Source of the DNA: Paraburkholderia panacisoli
GTDB taxonomy: Bacteria; Pseudomonadota; Gammaproteobacteria; Burkholderiales; Burkholderiaceae
Assembly (NCBI RefSeq): GCF_008369935.1
Contig: NZ_VTUZ01000022.1
Span: forward strand, 62,001 to 126,000
DNA length: 64,000 nucleotides
Direction: 5' to 3'
A model generated the notes under the pieces. It did not search any database. It was not told the DNA's origin and saw only the letters and a list, made by a program, of their open reading frames with translations. Made by a program: the position numbers and the translations under genes. Positions 45,931-54,262 of the stretch are shown here, piece by piece; position 1 is the stretch's first letter; each line of letters opens with the position of its first letter.

Positions 45931-46974
45931 ATGAGTTATTCGGAACATCGCGCCGCCGCACCGGAAGTGTCGATCATCATTCCGGTGTACAACGAGGAAG
46001 CCGGACTGGCCGCGCTGTTCGCGCGCCTCTATCCGGCGCTCGACGCGCTCGGCACCGGTTATGAGGTGATTTTCATCAACGACGGCAGCCGCGACAAATC
46101 CGCCGCGCTGCTCGCCGAGCAATTCCGCGCGCGGCCCGACACGACCCGCGTGATCCTGCTGAACGGCAACTACGGCCAGCACATGGCGATTCTCGCGGGC
46201 TTCGAGCAATCGCGCGGCGAGATCGTCATCACGCTCGACGCCGACCTGCAGAATCCGCCCGAGGAAATCGGCAAGCTGGTGTCGAAGATGCGGGAAGGCT
46301 ACGACTATGTCGGCACGATTCGTCTGCAACGCCAGGACAGCCTGTGGCGCCGCAAGGCCTCGCGCGCGATGAACCAGCTGCGCGAGCGCATCACCCGCAT
46401 CAAGATGACGGACCAGGGCTGCATGCTGCGCGCGTACAGCCGGCACATCATCGACACGATCAATCGCTGCGGCGAGATCAACACGTTCATTCCGGCGCTC
46501 GCCTACACTTTCGCGCAGAATCCGGTCGAAATCGAAGTCGCGCACGAAGAGCGTTTCGCCGGCGAATCGAAGTACTCGCTGTACTCGCTGATCCGCCTGA
46601 ATTTCGACCTCGTCACCGGCTTCTCGGTGGTGCCGCTGCAATGGCTGTCGTTCATCGGCGTGATCCTGTCGCTCGGGTCGGCGGCGCTGTTCGTGCTGCT
46701 GCTGATTCGCCGCTTCATCATCGGCGCGGAAGTGCAAGGTGTGTTCACGCTGTTCGCCATCACCTTCTTCCTGCTCGGCGTGATCATCTTCGCGCTCGGC
46801 CTGCTCGGCGAGTACATCGGGCGGATCTATCAACAGGTGCGCGCGCGGCCGCGCTATCTGGTGCAGACCATTCTCGAACAGCGCGACGGCACGACCTTCA
46901 CCGAAGCGCCGCGCCAGGCGGTGGTGCAGGCGGTGCAAGCCGCGCCGCTGGCCGATCAGGGGCCGACGCCATGA
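45931..46974 (+). CDS. arnC: Undecaprenyl-phosphate 4-deoxy-4-formamido-L-arabinose transferase ArnC
   Basis: 347 residues. ArnC links formyl-Ara4N to undecaprenyl phosphate on the cytoplasmic face. The GT2 domain (about 10-230) has SIIIPVYNEEAGLAALFARL, FINDGSRDKSAALL and TLDADLQNPPEEIGKLVSKM. Two C-terminal TM segments (about 235-255 and 270-295) anchor it. It is six bases after arnB and overlaps the next gene as ATGA. Confidence 0.94.
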   Translation: MSYSEHRAAAPEVSIIIPVYNEEAGLAALFARLYPALDALGTGYEVIFINDGSRDKSAALLAEQFRARPDTTRVILLNGNYGQHMAILAGFEQSRGEIVITLDADLQNPPEEIGKLVSKMREGYDYVGTIRLQRQDSLWRRKASRAMNQLRERITRIKMTDQGCMLRAYSRHIIDTINRCGEINTFIPALAYTFAQNPVEIEVAHEERFAGESKYSLYSLIRLNFDLVTGFSVVPLQWLSFIGVILSLGSAALFVLLLIRRFIIGAEVQGVFTLFAITFFLLGVIIFALGLLGEYIGRIYQQVRARPRYLVQTILEQRDGTTFTEAPRQAVVQAVQAAPLADQGPTP

Positions 46975-47906
46975 AGCCACGTGCTGTCGTATTCGCGTAT
47001 CACAACGTCGGCGTGCGCTGCCTGCAGGTGCTGCTCGCGCGCGGCGTCGACGTGACGCTGGTCGTCACCCACGAAGACAACCCGAGCGAAAACATCTGGT
47101 TCGGCAGCGTGGCGTCGGTTGCCGCCGAACACGGCATTCCGGTCGTCACGCCGGGTGACCCGAAGAGCCCGGAGCTGCGCGCCGCGATCAGCGCCGCGCG
47201 GCCCGATTTCATCTTCTCGTTCTACTACCGCCACATGTTGCCGGTCGACCTGCTCGCGCTCGCCGCACGGGGCGCTTACAACATGCACGGTTCACTGCTG
47301 CCGAAATATCGCGGCCGCGTGCCGACCAACTGGGCGGTGATCCACGGCGAAACCGAAACCGGCGCAACGCTGCACGAGATGGCCGCCAAACCCGACGCGG
47401 GCGCGATCATCGCGCAAACGCCGGTGCCGATCCTGCCCGACGACACCGCCGCGCAAGTGTTCGACAAGGTCACAGTCGCCGCCGAGCAAACCCTTTGGCG
47501 CGTACTGCCGGCCTTGCTGGCGGGCGAAGCGCCGCATCTGCCGAACGACCTCGCGCACGGCAGCTATTACGGCGGACGCAAGCCGGAAGACGGCCGGATC
47601 GACTGGACGCAATCCGCGCAGCAGGTGTACAACCTGATCCGCGCGGTCGCGCCGCCGTACCCCGGCGCTTTCACCGACCTCGACGGCCACCGTTTCATCG
47701 TCGCGCGCGCGCGCCTGGCCGCGCCAGGCGCGCTACGCTCGGATTTGCCGCCGGGCCTGCACGTAAGCGATAATGCCGTTTTTGCGATCTGCGGCGACGG
47801 CCGCGCTATCGCCATCCACGAATTGCGGCACCAGCACGACGGCAGCGAGCCTGTCGTCACCCCGGCCGAATTCGCCCAGCTCATCCCAACTCCCCGACAT
47901 TCATGA
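46971..47906 (+). CDS. UDP-Ara4N formyltransferase (ArnA N-terminal-type, separate gene)
   Basis: 311 residues. It formylates UDP-Ara4N using 10-formyl-THF. The Met-tRNA formyltransferase-like fold is shown by FSFYYRHMLPVDLL, the catalytic Asn-His region AYNMHGSLLPKYRGRVPTNW and the Asp in AAKPDAGAIIAQT. In E. coli this domain is the N-terminal half of bifunctional ArnA; here it is a separate gene. It starts in a 4-base overlap with arnC and ends in a 4-base overlap with the decarboxylase gene, so all three are tightly coupled. Confidence 0.93.
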   Translation: MKPRAVVFAYHNVGVRCLQVLLARGVDVTLVVTHEDNPSENIWFGSVASVAAEHGIPVVTPGDPKSPELRAAISAARPDFIFSFYYRHMLPVDLLALAARGAYNMHGSLLPKYRGRVPTNWAVIHGETETGATLHEMAAKPDAGAIIAQTPVPILPDDTAAQVFDKVTVAAEQTLWRVLPALLAGEAPHLPNDLAHGSYYGGRKPEDGRIDWTQSAQQVYNLIRAVAPPYPGAFTDLDGHRFIVARARLAAPGALRSDLPPGLHVSDNAVFAICGDGRAIAIHELRHQHDGSEPVVTPAEFAQLIPTPRHS

Positions 47907-48967
47907 AAACCGAAGGTTTCGCCAAAAAAGTCCTGATTCTGGGTGTGAACGGCTTTATCGGCCATCACCTGTCCAAACGCATTCTCGAAACGACCGATTG
48001 GGAAGTCTTCGGGATGGACATGCAGACCGAACGCCTGGGCGACCTCATCAATCATGAGCGGATGCACTTCTTCGAAGGCGACATCACGATCAACAAGGAG
48101 TGGGTCGAGTATCACATCCGCAAGTGCGATGTGATTCTGCCGCTGGTCGCGATCGCTACCCCGGCCACGTATGTGAAGCAGCCGCTGCGCGTGTTCGAGC
48201 TGGACTTCGAAGCGAACCTCCCGATCGTGCGTTCGGCCGTCAAGTACGGCAAGCACCTCGTGTTTCCGTCCACGTCCGAGGTCTACGGTATGTGCACGGA
48301 CGAGCAGTTCGATCCGGAAGAATCGCAACTGTCGTACGGCCCGATCAACAAGCCGCGCTGGATCTACGCGTGCTCGAAGCAACTGATGGACCGCGTGATC
48401 TGGGGTTACGGCATGGAAGGCCTCAACTTCACGCTGTTCCGTCCGTTCAACTGGATCGGCCCGGGCCTCGACTCGATCTACACGCCGAAGGAAGGCAGCT
48501 CGCGCGTGGTCACGCAGTTCCTCGGCCACATCGTGCGCGGCGAGAACATCAGCCTCGTCGACGGCGGCGCGCAAAAGCGCGCGTTCACGGATATCGACGA
48601 CGGCATCGGCGCGCTGATGAAGATCATCGAGAACAAGGACGGCATCGCCACGGGCAAGATCTACAACATCGGCAACCCGACCAACAATTTTTCGGTACGC
48701 GAACTCGCGCACAAGATGCTCGCGCTCGCCGCCGAATTCCCGGAGTACGCGGCGACGGCCAAGCAGGTGCAGCTGATCGAAACGTCGTCGGGCGCATACT
48801 ACGGCGCGGGCTACCAGGACGTGCAGAACCGCGTGCCGAAGATCGACAACACGATGCAGGAACTCCACTGGGCGCCGAAGTCGACCTTCGACGAAGCGCT
48901 GCGCAAGATTTTCGAAGCGTATCGCGGCCATGTCGGCGAAGCACGCGCACTCGTCGAACAGCAATAA
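47903..48967 (+). CDS. UDP-glucuronate decarboxylase (ArnA C-terminal-type, separate gene)
   Basis: 354 residues, NAD-dependent epimerase/dehydratase fold. It oxidatively decarboxylates UDP-glucuronate to UDP-4-keto-arabinose. Seen: KVLILGVNGFIGHHLSKRIL (Rossmann), LPLVAIATPATYVKQPLRVF, STSEVYGMCTDEQF, and the YxxxK pair in IYACSKQLMDRVIWGYG. It is the second half of ArnA as a stand-alone gene, overlapping the formyltransferase gene as ATGA. Confidence 0.94.
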   Translation: MKTEGFAKKVLILGVNGFIGHHLSKRILETTDWEVFGMDMQTERLGDLINHERMHFFEGDITINKEWVEYHIRKCDVILPLVAIATPATYVKQPLRVFELDFEANLPIVRSAVKYGKHLVFPSTSEVYGMCTDEQFDPEESQLSYGPINKPRWIYACSKQLMDRVIWGYGMEGLNFTLFRPFNWIGPGLDSIYTPKEGSSRVVTQFLGHIVRGENISLVDGGAQKRAFTDIDDGIGALMKIIENKDGIATGKIYNIGNPTNNFSVRELAHKMLALAAEFPEYAATAKQVQLIETSSGAYYGAGYQDVQNRVPKIDNTMQELHWAPKSTFDEALRKIFEAYRGHVGEARALVEQQ

Positions 48968-48977
48968 GGGCTGATCC

Positions 48978-49871
48978 TTGGCCCGTATCGTCCTGAAGAT
49001 CGACGTCGACACGCTGCGCGGCACCCGCGAAGGCGTGCCGAATCTCGCGCGTATTTTCGACCGCTTCAAGGCGCGCGCCACTTTCCTCTTCAGCCTCGGC
49101 CCCGACCACACTGGTTGGGCGATGCGCCGCGTACTGCGGCCGGGCTTTCTGAAGAAGGTGTCGCGCACCTCGGTGGTCGAACACTACGGCGTCAAGCAGT
49201 TGATGTACGGTGTGCTGCTGCCCGGTCCGGACATCGGCGCGAAGGCGGCCGCCGAGATGCGCGCGATCCACGAAGCCGGCTTCGAATGCGGCATTCACAC
49301 GTGGGATCACGTGTACTGGCAGGACAACGTGCGCTCGAAAGATCGCGCGTGGACCACCGCGCAGATGCAGAAAAGCCACGACCGTTTCGTCGACGTATTC
49401 GGCGGGCCGCCGGTCACGCACGGCGCGGCGGGCTGGCAGATGAACGGCCACGCGTTCGAGCAGATCGACGCGTGGGGCATGCGCTACGCGTCCGACGGGC
49501 GCGGCCACTCGCCGTATCTACCAGTGGTTGGCGGCAGGACGCTCACGCATGTGCAGATGCCGACCACGTTGCCCACGCTCGACGAAGTGCTCGGCGTGGA
49601 CGGCGTCGACGAGCACACCGTCGCGCAATGGATGCTCAAACACACTGCCAACAATCCGCACGACCAGGTGTTCACACTGCACGCGGAACTCGAAGGGCAA
49701 AAGCTCGCGCCGATCTTCGAGCAACTGCTGGAAGGCTGGCGCGCACAAGGCCATACCTTCGCGACGATGGGTGATTACTACGCCACGCTAGACCGCAGCA
49801 CGCTGCCATCGTACCCTGTTACGTGGGGTGAAATTCCAGGGCGCTCCGGCGAACTGATCGTCCAGCCCTGA
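48978..49871 (+). CDS. arnD: 4-deoxy-4-formamido-L-arabinose-phosphoundecaprenol deformylase ArnD
   Basis: 297 residues, polysaccharide deacetylase (CE4) fold. ArnD removes the formyl group from undecaprenyl-phosphate-formyl-Ara4N, committing it to export. KIDVDTLRGTREGVPNL holds the metal-binding Asp pair and FECGIHTWDHVYW the His ligands. It uses a TTG start at 48978 preceded by AAGGG; no in-frame ATG is closer. It is 10 bases after the decarboxylase gene and ends the arn run. Confidence 0.92.
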   Translation: MARIVLKIDVDTLRGTREGVPNLARIFDRFKARATFLFSLGPDHTGWAMRRVLRPGFLKKVSRTSVVEHYGVKQLMYGVLLPGPDIGAKAAAEMRAIHEAGFECGIHTWDHVYWQDNVRSKDRAWTTAQMQKSHDRFVDVFGGPPVTHGAAGWQMNGHAFEQIDAWGMRYASDGRGHSPYLPVVGGRTLTHVQMPTTLPTLDEVLGVDGVDEHTVAQWMLKHTANNPHDQVFTLHAELEGQKLAPIFEQLLEGWRAQGHTFATMGDYYATLDRSTLPSYPVTWGEIPGRSGELIVQP

Positions 49872-50012
49872 CTGGCCCGCCAGCAGCCAACCCTGACGAC
49901 CCGGCCGCAGCGCGAGAGCACGCCGCGCACAGGCCGACCTCCCCATAAGCCTCGATGCCAGGCCGACGCCGCCGCAGCAATCCGGCGCCGGCCATAACAA
50001 CCGGAGAACCTC

Positions 50013-50474
50013 GTGTCCATCGCAGTCGACCAACCCATCCCCGACTTCACCGCCCCCGCTACCGGCGGCGAGATCACGCTGTCCAAGCTGCGGGGCAAGA
50101 AGGTGGTGCTGTACTTTTACCCGAAGGACAACACGCCGGGCTGCACCACCGAAGGTCTGCAATTCCGCGACTTATATCCGAAGTTCAGGAAGGCCGGCGC
50201 GGAAGTCATTGGCGTGTCGCGCGACAGCCTGCGCTCGCATGACAATTTCAAGGCCAAGCTCGAACTGCCCTTCCCGCTGATCTCCGATCCGGAAGAAAAC
50301 CTGTGCGCGCTCTTCAATGTCATCAAAATGAAGAAAATGTATGGCAAAGAAGTACGGGGGATTGAACGCTCCACGTTCCTCATCGACGCCGATGGCGTGC
50401 TGCGCGAGGAGTGGCGCGGCGTGAAAGTGCCCGGCCACGTCGACGATATTCTGGCGGCTGTACAAGCGCTTTGA
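50013..50474 (+). CDS. bcp: Peroxiredoxin, Bcp/PrxQ type (thiol peroxidase)
   Basis: 153 residues. Bcp reduces H2O2 and organic peroxides with thioredoxin. The peroxidatic Cys44 is in YPKDNTPGCTTEGLQFRDLY and the conserved Arg is in RGIERSTFLID. The usual resolving Cys five residues later is Leu49; another Cys lies at 98, so resolution may differ from E. coli Bcp. It starts with GTG at 50013 after a GGAGAA site. It follows arnD by 141 bases and precedes phoH, a conserved order in Burkholderia. Confidence 0.92.
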   Translation: MSIAVDQPIPDFTAPATGGEITLSKLRGKKVVLYFYPKDNTPGCTTEGLQFRDLYPKFRKAGAEVIGVSRDSLRSHDNFKAKLELPFPLISDPEENLCALFNVIKMKKMYGKEVRGIERSTFLIDADGVLREEWRGVKVPGHVDDILAAVQAL

Positions 50475-50830
50475 GGCGCGTTATATTGGGTTGCAATGAG
50501 TGCCTGTCCACCCCACATTTTCCTCCGCTGCGCCAGACTTGACGGCCGCTTTCCCGGATTTACCGGGGCCGTCCGGGTCATGAGGCGCAACGCGAGCACC
50601 GAAGGCGAGCCGCTTGCCCCGTACGCCGGGGCGGCGGCTTTTTTAATTGCGCGCAACCGTTCGTTCACTCGGCCGCGCACTTGCATCAAGGAGCCGATCG
50701 AAGACCAGGCGAACCGGCATCTCTAGACCGAATGCGCGCCTCCGGGCGCAAACTGCGTGCGCATCCACTGGCACCGGCAGAATGCGACAGGCGGCGCACG
50801 ATATGTGACCCGATAAATTCGAGGGAAACC
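50475..50830. other. bcp-phoH intergenic region with two hairpins
   Basis: 356 bases without a supported gene. A hairpin with arms gacggcc/ggccgtc (50541-50573) is followed by the bcp terminator (50608-50645). The part just before phoH is AT-richer (gataaattcgag) and may hold its promoter, though no clear -35 is seen. Confidence 0.45.
50608..50645 (+). terminator. Terminator downstream of bcp
   Basis: Arms agccgc..gcccc and ggggc..gcggct, with a small internal bulge and a short loop, are followed by a six-T run. It is 134 bases past the bcp stop. Confidence 0.7.
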
Positions 50831-52690
50831 ATGCCTTTGCCTACTCCCCCCAGCAAGCTCGGCAATCTTCTGCCACCTGACGAATACAAGGCCAAACCCG
50901 CCTCGACGGCGCGCTCCGCCGCGAAGAAACAGGCAGGCGTTGGGGAATCCGCAGAGTCGGCCGATTACGGCCGCGCGAACGTCGCCACGCCGATGGCGCA
51001 CGCCGCCAATGCCGCGACGACCTTGCGCCCCGTGCCGGTTTCGTCGTCCGCCGCGGCCGACTCGTCCGCCGCGCAAGCCGCCCCGGCGCGCGGGCGCAAA
51101 TCGAAGCAGACCGCTGCCCTGTTGCAGCCCGTTCCGACTGCGCGGCCGCAAGCCGAACTGGCCCCACCCGCAGTCGAACCGCAACCGGTCGTCGCGCGCG
51201 CGCCGAGCGCGAAACAACCCGCGGCCGGCACACCCGCCGCCGCGCCCAGCACGCGTGGCACGAGCAGGAAACGCGGCACGGCTGCCGAACCGGTCGAAGT
51301 CCAGAAGCTCTTCGTGCTCGACACGAACGTGCTGATGCACGACCCGAGCTGCCTGTTCCGTTTCGAGGAACACGACGTCTATCTGCCGATGATGACGTTG
51401 GAGGAACTCGACAACCACAAGAAGGGCATGTCGGAAGTCGCGCGTAACGCCCGCCAGGTGAGCCGCACGCTGGACGCGCTGGTGGCGAACGCCGGCAATA
51501 TGTCCGACGGCATTTCGCTCGCGCGGCTGGGCAGCCGCGAGGCATCCGGGCGTCTGTACTTCCAGACCAAGCTCACCGCGATCGAGCCAGTCGAAGGTCT
51601 GCCGGAAGGCAAGGCCGACAACCAGATCCTCGGCGTGGTGCGCGCACTGCAGCGCGACCGGGCGGATCGCCAGGTCGTGCTGGTGTCGAAAGACATCAAC
51701 ATGCGCATCAAGGCGCATGCGCTCGGTCTGCCCGCCGAAGACTACTTCAACGACCAGGTGCTGGAAGACAGCGATCTGCTGTATTCGGGCATCCGCGCGC
51801 TGCCGCAGGACTTCTGGACCAAGCACGCAAAGGGCATGGAGAGCTGGCAGGACACCAAGACCGGCACCACGTACTACCGCGTGACGGGTCCGCTGTGCGC
51901 GTCGATGCTGGTCAATGAATTCGTCTATCTGGAGCCGCAAAACGGCGAGCCCGCGTTTCATGCGCTGGTGCGCGAGTTGAACGGCAAGACGGCGCTGCTG
52001 CAAACGCTGCGCGATTACGGCCACAACAAGAACAACGTGTGGGGGATCACGGCGCGCAACCGCGAGCAGAACTTCGCGCTGAACCTGTTGATGAATCCGG
52101 AAATCGACTTCGTCACGCTGCTGGGCCAGGCCGGCACCGGCAAGACGCTGGTTGCGCTCGCCGCCGGTCTCGCGCAGGTGCTCGATGACAAGCGCTACAA
52201 CGAGATCATCGTGACGCGCGCCACGGTGCCGGTCGGCGAAGACATCGGCTTTCTGCCGGGTACGGAAGAGGAAAAGATGCAGCCGTGGATGGGTGCATTC
52301 GACGACAACCTCGAAGTTCTGCAGAAAACCGACGACGCCGCCGGCGAATGGGGCCGCGCCGCGACTCAGGAGCTGATCCGCTCGCGCCTGAAGGTCAAGA
52401 GCATGAACTTCATGCGCGGCCGTACGTTCGTGGACAAGTATCTGATCATCGACGAGGCGCAGAATCTGACGCCGAAGCAGATGAAGACACTGGTCACGCG
52501 CGCCGGTCCGGGGACGAAGATCATCTGTCTGGGCAATATCGCGCAGATCGATACGCCTTACCTGACCGAAGGCAGTTCGGGTTTGACGTACGTGGTCGAT
52601 CGCTTCAAGGGCTGGGCGCACAGCGGGCACGTCACGCTGGCGCGTGGCGAGCGCTCGCGACTGGCTGATTACGCATCGGAAATTCTTTAA
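50831..52690 (+). CDS. PIN-PhoH fusion family protein (PhoH2-like ATPase)
   Basis: 619 residues. Residues ~1-155 are an Ala/Pro-rich, probably disordered stretch. A PIN nuclease-like domain follows (about 158-300) with FVLDTNVLMHDPS and PMMTLEELDNHKKG carrying acidic metal ligands. The C-terminal PhoH ATPase has Walker A GQAGTGKT (about 434-441) and Walker B YLIIDEAQNLTPKQMK. Such fusions are RNA helicase/nuclease candidates, though the physiological role is unsettled. ATG 50831 is preferred over 50681, as it follows GAGGGAAACC and begins the conserved MPLPTPPSKLGNLLP. Confidence 0.9.
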   Translation: MPLPTPPSKLGNLLPPDEYKAKPASTARSAAKKQAGVGESAESADYGRANVATPMAHAANAATTLRPVPVSSSAAADSSAAQAAPARGRKSKQTAALLQPVPTARPQAELAPPAVEPQPVVARAPSAKQPAAGTPAAAPSTRGTSRKRGTAAEPVEVQKLFVLDTNVLMHDPSCLFRFEEHDVYLPMMTLEELDNHKKGMSEVARNARQVSRTLDALVANAGNMSDGISLARLGSREASGRLYFQTKLTAIEPVEGLPEGKADNQILGVVRALQRDRADRQVVLVSKDINMRIKAHALGLPAEDYFNDQVLEDSDLLYSGIRALPQDFWTKHAKGMESWQDTKTGTTYYRVTGPLCASMLVNEFVYLEPQNGEPAFHALVRELNGKTALLQTLRDYGHNKNNVWGITARNREQNFALNLLMNPEIDFVTLLGQAGTGKTLVALAAGLAQVLDDKRYNEIIVTRATVPVGEDIGFLPGTEEEKMQPWMGAFDDNLEVLQKTDDAAGEWGRAATQELIRSRLKVKSMNFMRGRTFVDKYLIIDEAQNLTPKQMKTLVTRAGPGTKIICLGNIAQIDTPYLTEGSSGLTYVVDRFKGWAHSGHVTLARGERSRLADYASEIL

Positions 52691-52714
52691 GTTTCAGTCA
52701 GTTAGCTGTATCGC

Positions 52715-52749
52715 AAAGCCGCGCCCGGGAGTCCGGGCGCGGCTTTTTT
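52715..52749 (+). terminator. Rho-independent terminator after the PIN-PhoH gene
   Basis: A perfect 14-bp stem aaagccgcgcccgg / ccgggcgcggcttt with a gagt loop is followed by a T run, 25 bases past the stop. Confidence 0.92.
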
Positions 52750-52894
52750 ATTGCCTGGCGGTCACGGAGAGGCAACACTTAGCGCACGATCTTCAAGTAA
52801 TTTATCAACAATTCTTGCCCGAGCCATGTTGCGCGGGCTACCATCCAAGGATCGTCCGACCGTAAGCGAGCGCTTAACGCTCGCCTTGCCTTCA

Positions 52895-54136
52895 ATGCGC
52901 CGACTCGCGTTTTCGCTGCTGCCCGTCCTGCTGCTCGCCGCCTGCGCCGGCGCACCGCAGAAGAGTTCGCGCGGGTCCGGCAACTCGATCGTGGTGGCGA
53001 ACGGCGCGTATCACGCGCCGCCACCGGGCTTTCCCCATTTTGTCGACCACAGCATCGGCCGCGAGGAAATCTCGATTCAGGCGATGAGCCTGGTCGGCAT
53101 TCCATACCGTTGGGGAGGTAATACGCCTGATAGCGGCTTCGATTGCAGCGGACTAGTTCGCTATGTCGTGCTGCGCGCGGCGTCGGTGAACCTGCCTCGC
53201 ACCACGGCGGATATGAGCGGACGCGGCGAGACCATCGAACCGGATGAGATCGCGCCGGGCGACCTGATTTTCTTCAATACGACGGGACGCGCGCATTCGC
53301 ACGTCGGCATTTACGTGGGCAAGTTGCGCTTCGTCAATGCGCCGTCCACCGGCGGCACGGTGCGGCTCGACTACCTGACCAATCCCTATTGGGCCAAGCG
53401 CTTCGACGGTATCCGCCGCGTGGCTGGGCCGGCCGCCGCACCTGCGCCGTTCGATACGCCGAGCTATCAGGCTGCGGCGCCGCAGTCGCCGGAACGGGTT
53501 GCGCCGGGGGTGGCGCGCGCGGCGCCGGCGTATGCGGGCGCGATGACGGCCGTGACGGCAAGCGAGGCGCCTTCAGCAGCCGCGGGAGTGGGTGAGGTAC
53601 CGTCGACGGGCTATGCGGCCGGGTCGTCGCAAGCGCAACTGTCATCACAGCAGCCAGCAGTCCGGGTTGCGACGACGCCGCGCGCATCGTTGAGCACGGC
53701 GGCACAGCCGACTTCGGCCGCCCCTGTCACTACCGCCGGCGCGCCGGCAGCGCAAGCCGATCCGTTCGAACCACCGCCGCCCGGCATGACCGCCGCGCAG
53801 ATGCAGGCGCGCGCAGCCGGCGCCGTGGCGCCGACCATGGCTCCAGCCGCTCAAGCAAGCGCCTACGCGCCCCCTGCCGCCGCACCGGAGCAGACCGCAA
53901 CCGCCACGCGCGCCGCACCACAAGGCCCGGCTGCTCGCGTGCCCGACGCGATCGACGCTGCCGCCGATGCGTTCGAGCCGCCGCCGCCCGCTTCTGTCGC
54001 CGCACGTCAGGCTCAGCAAGCCGATACGAATGGCGGCGTGCAGATCATGCGAGCCTCGACAACCTCTCGCGGCATGCCCGCTCCTACGCAGACCAACGAC
54101 GATCCGATCGCCCGCTTCGCGAACGGCAACTACTGA
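52895..54136 (+). CDS. C40 (NlpC/P60) peptidase lipoprotein with long Pro/Ala-rich tail
   Basis: 413 residues. A lipoprotein signal (RLAFSLLPVLLLAAC, lipidated Cys about 16) precedes an NlpC/P60 domain (about 55-170) with the catalytic Cys in GFDCSGLVRYVV (near 85) and the His in AHSHVGIYVG (near 135). These enzymes cut peptidoglycan stem peptides. The last ~240 residues are low-complexity Pro/Ala/Gln and contain two copies of an EPPPP block (ADPFEPPPPG and ADAFEPPPPA). ATG 52895 starts the signal sequence; an in-frame ATG at 52751 is not plausible. Confidence 0.87.
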   Translation: MRRLAFSLLPVLLLAACAGAPQKSSRGSGNSIVVANGAYHAPPPGFPHFVDHSIGREEISIQAMSLVGIPYRWGGNTPDSGFDCSGLVRYVVLRAASVNLPRTTADMSGRGETIEPDEIAPGDLIFFNTTGRAHSHVGIYVGKLRFVNAPSTGGTVRLDYLTNPYWAKRFDGIRRVAGPAAAPAPFDTPSYQAAAPQSPERVAPGVARAAPAYAGAMTAVTASEAPSAAAGVGEVPSTGYAAGSSQAQLSSQQPAVRVATTPRASLSTAAQPTSAAPVTTAGAPAAQADPFEPPPPGMTAAQMQARAAGAVAPTMAPAAQASAYAPPAAAPEQTATATRAAPQGPAARVPDAIDAAADAFEPPPPASVAARQAQQADTNGGVQIMRASTTSRGMPAPTQTNDDPIARFANGNY

Positions 54137-54262
54137 CGCCGTAGCGCCGCCTCGCTCTATCGAACCGCGCCGCCTTCTCGCCGCATCAAAGGGACAGCAC
54201 GGCACAACGACGCCGCCGATCTGCTATCGTCATCGATATTCTTCCGACACCAGGTGGCAACG

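Noticed and set aside
44782..46980. 732-residue leftward open frame opposite arnB and arnC
   Set aside because: It spans two well-supported genes on the other strand and has no motif of its own.
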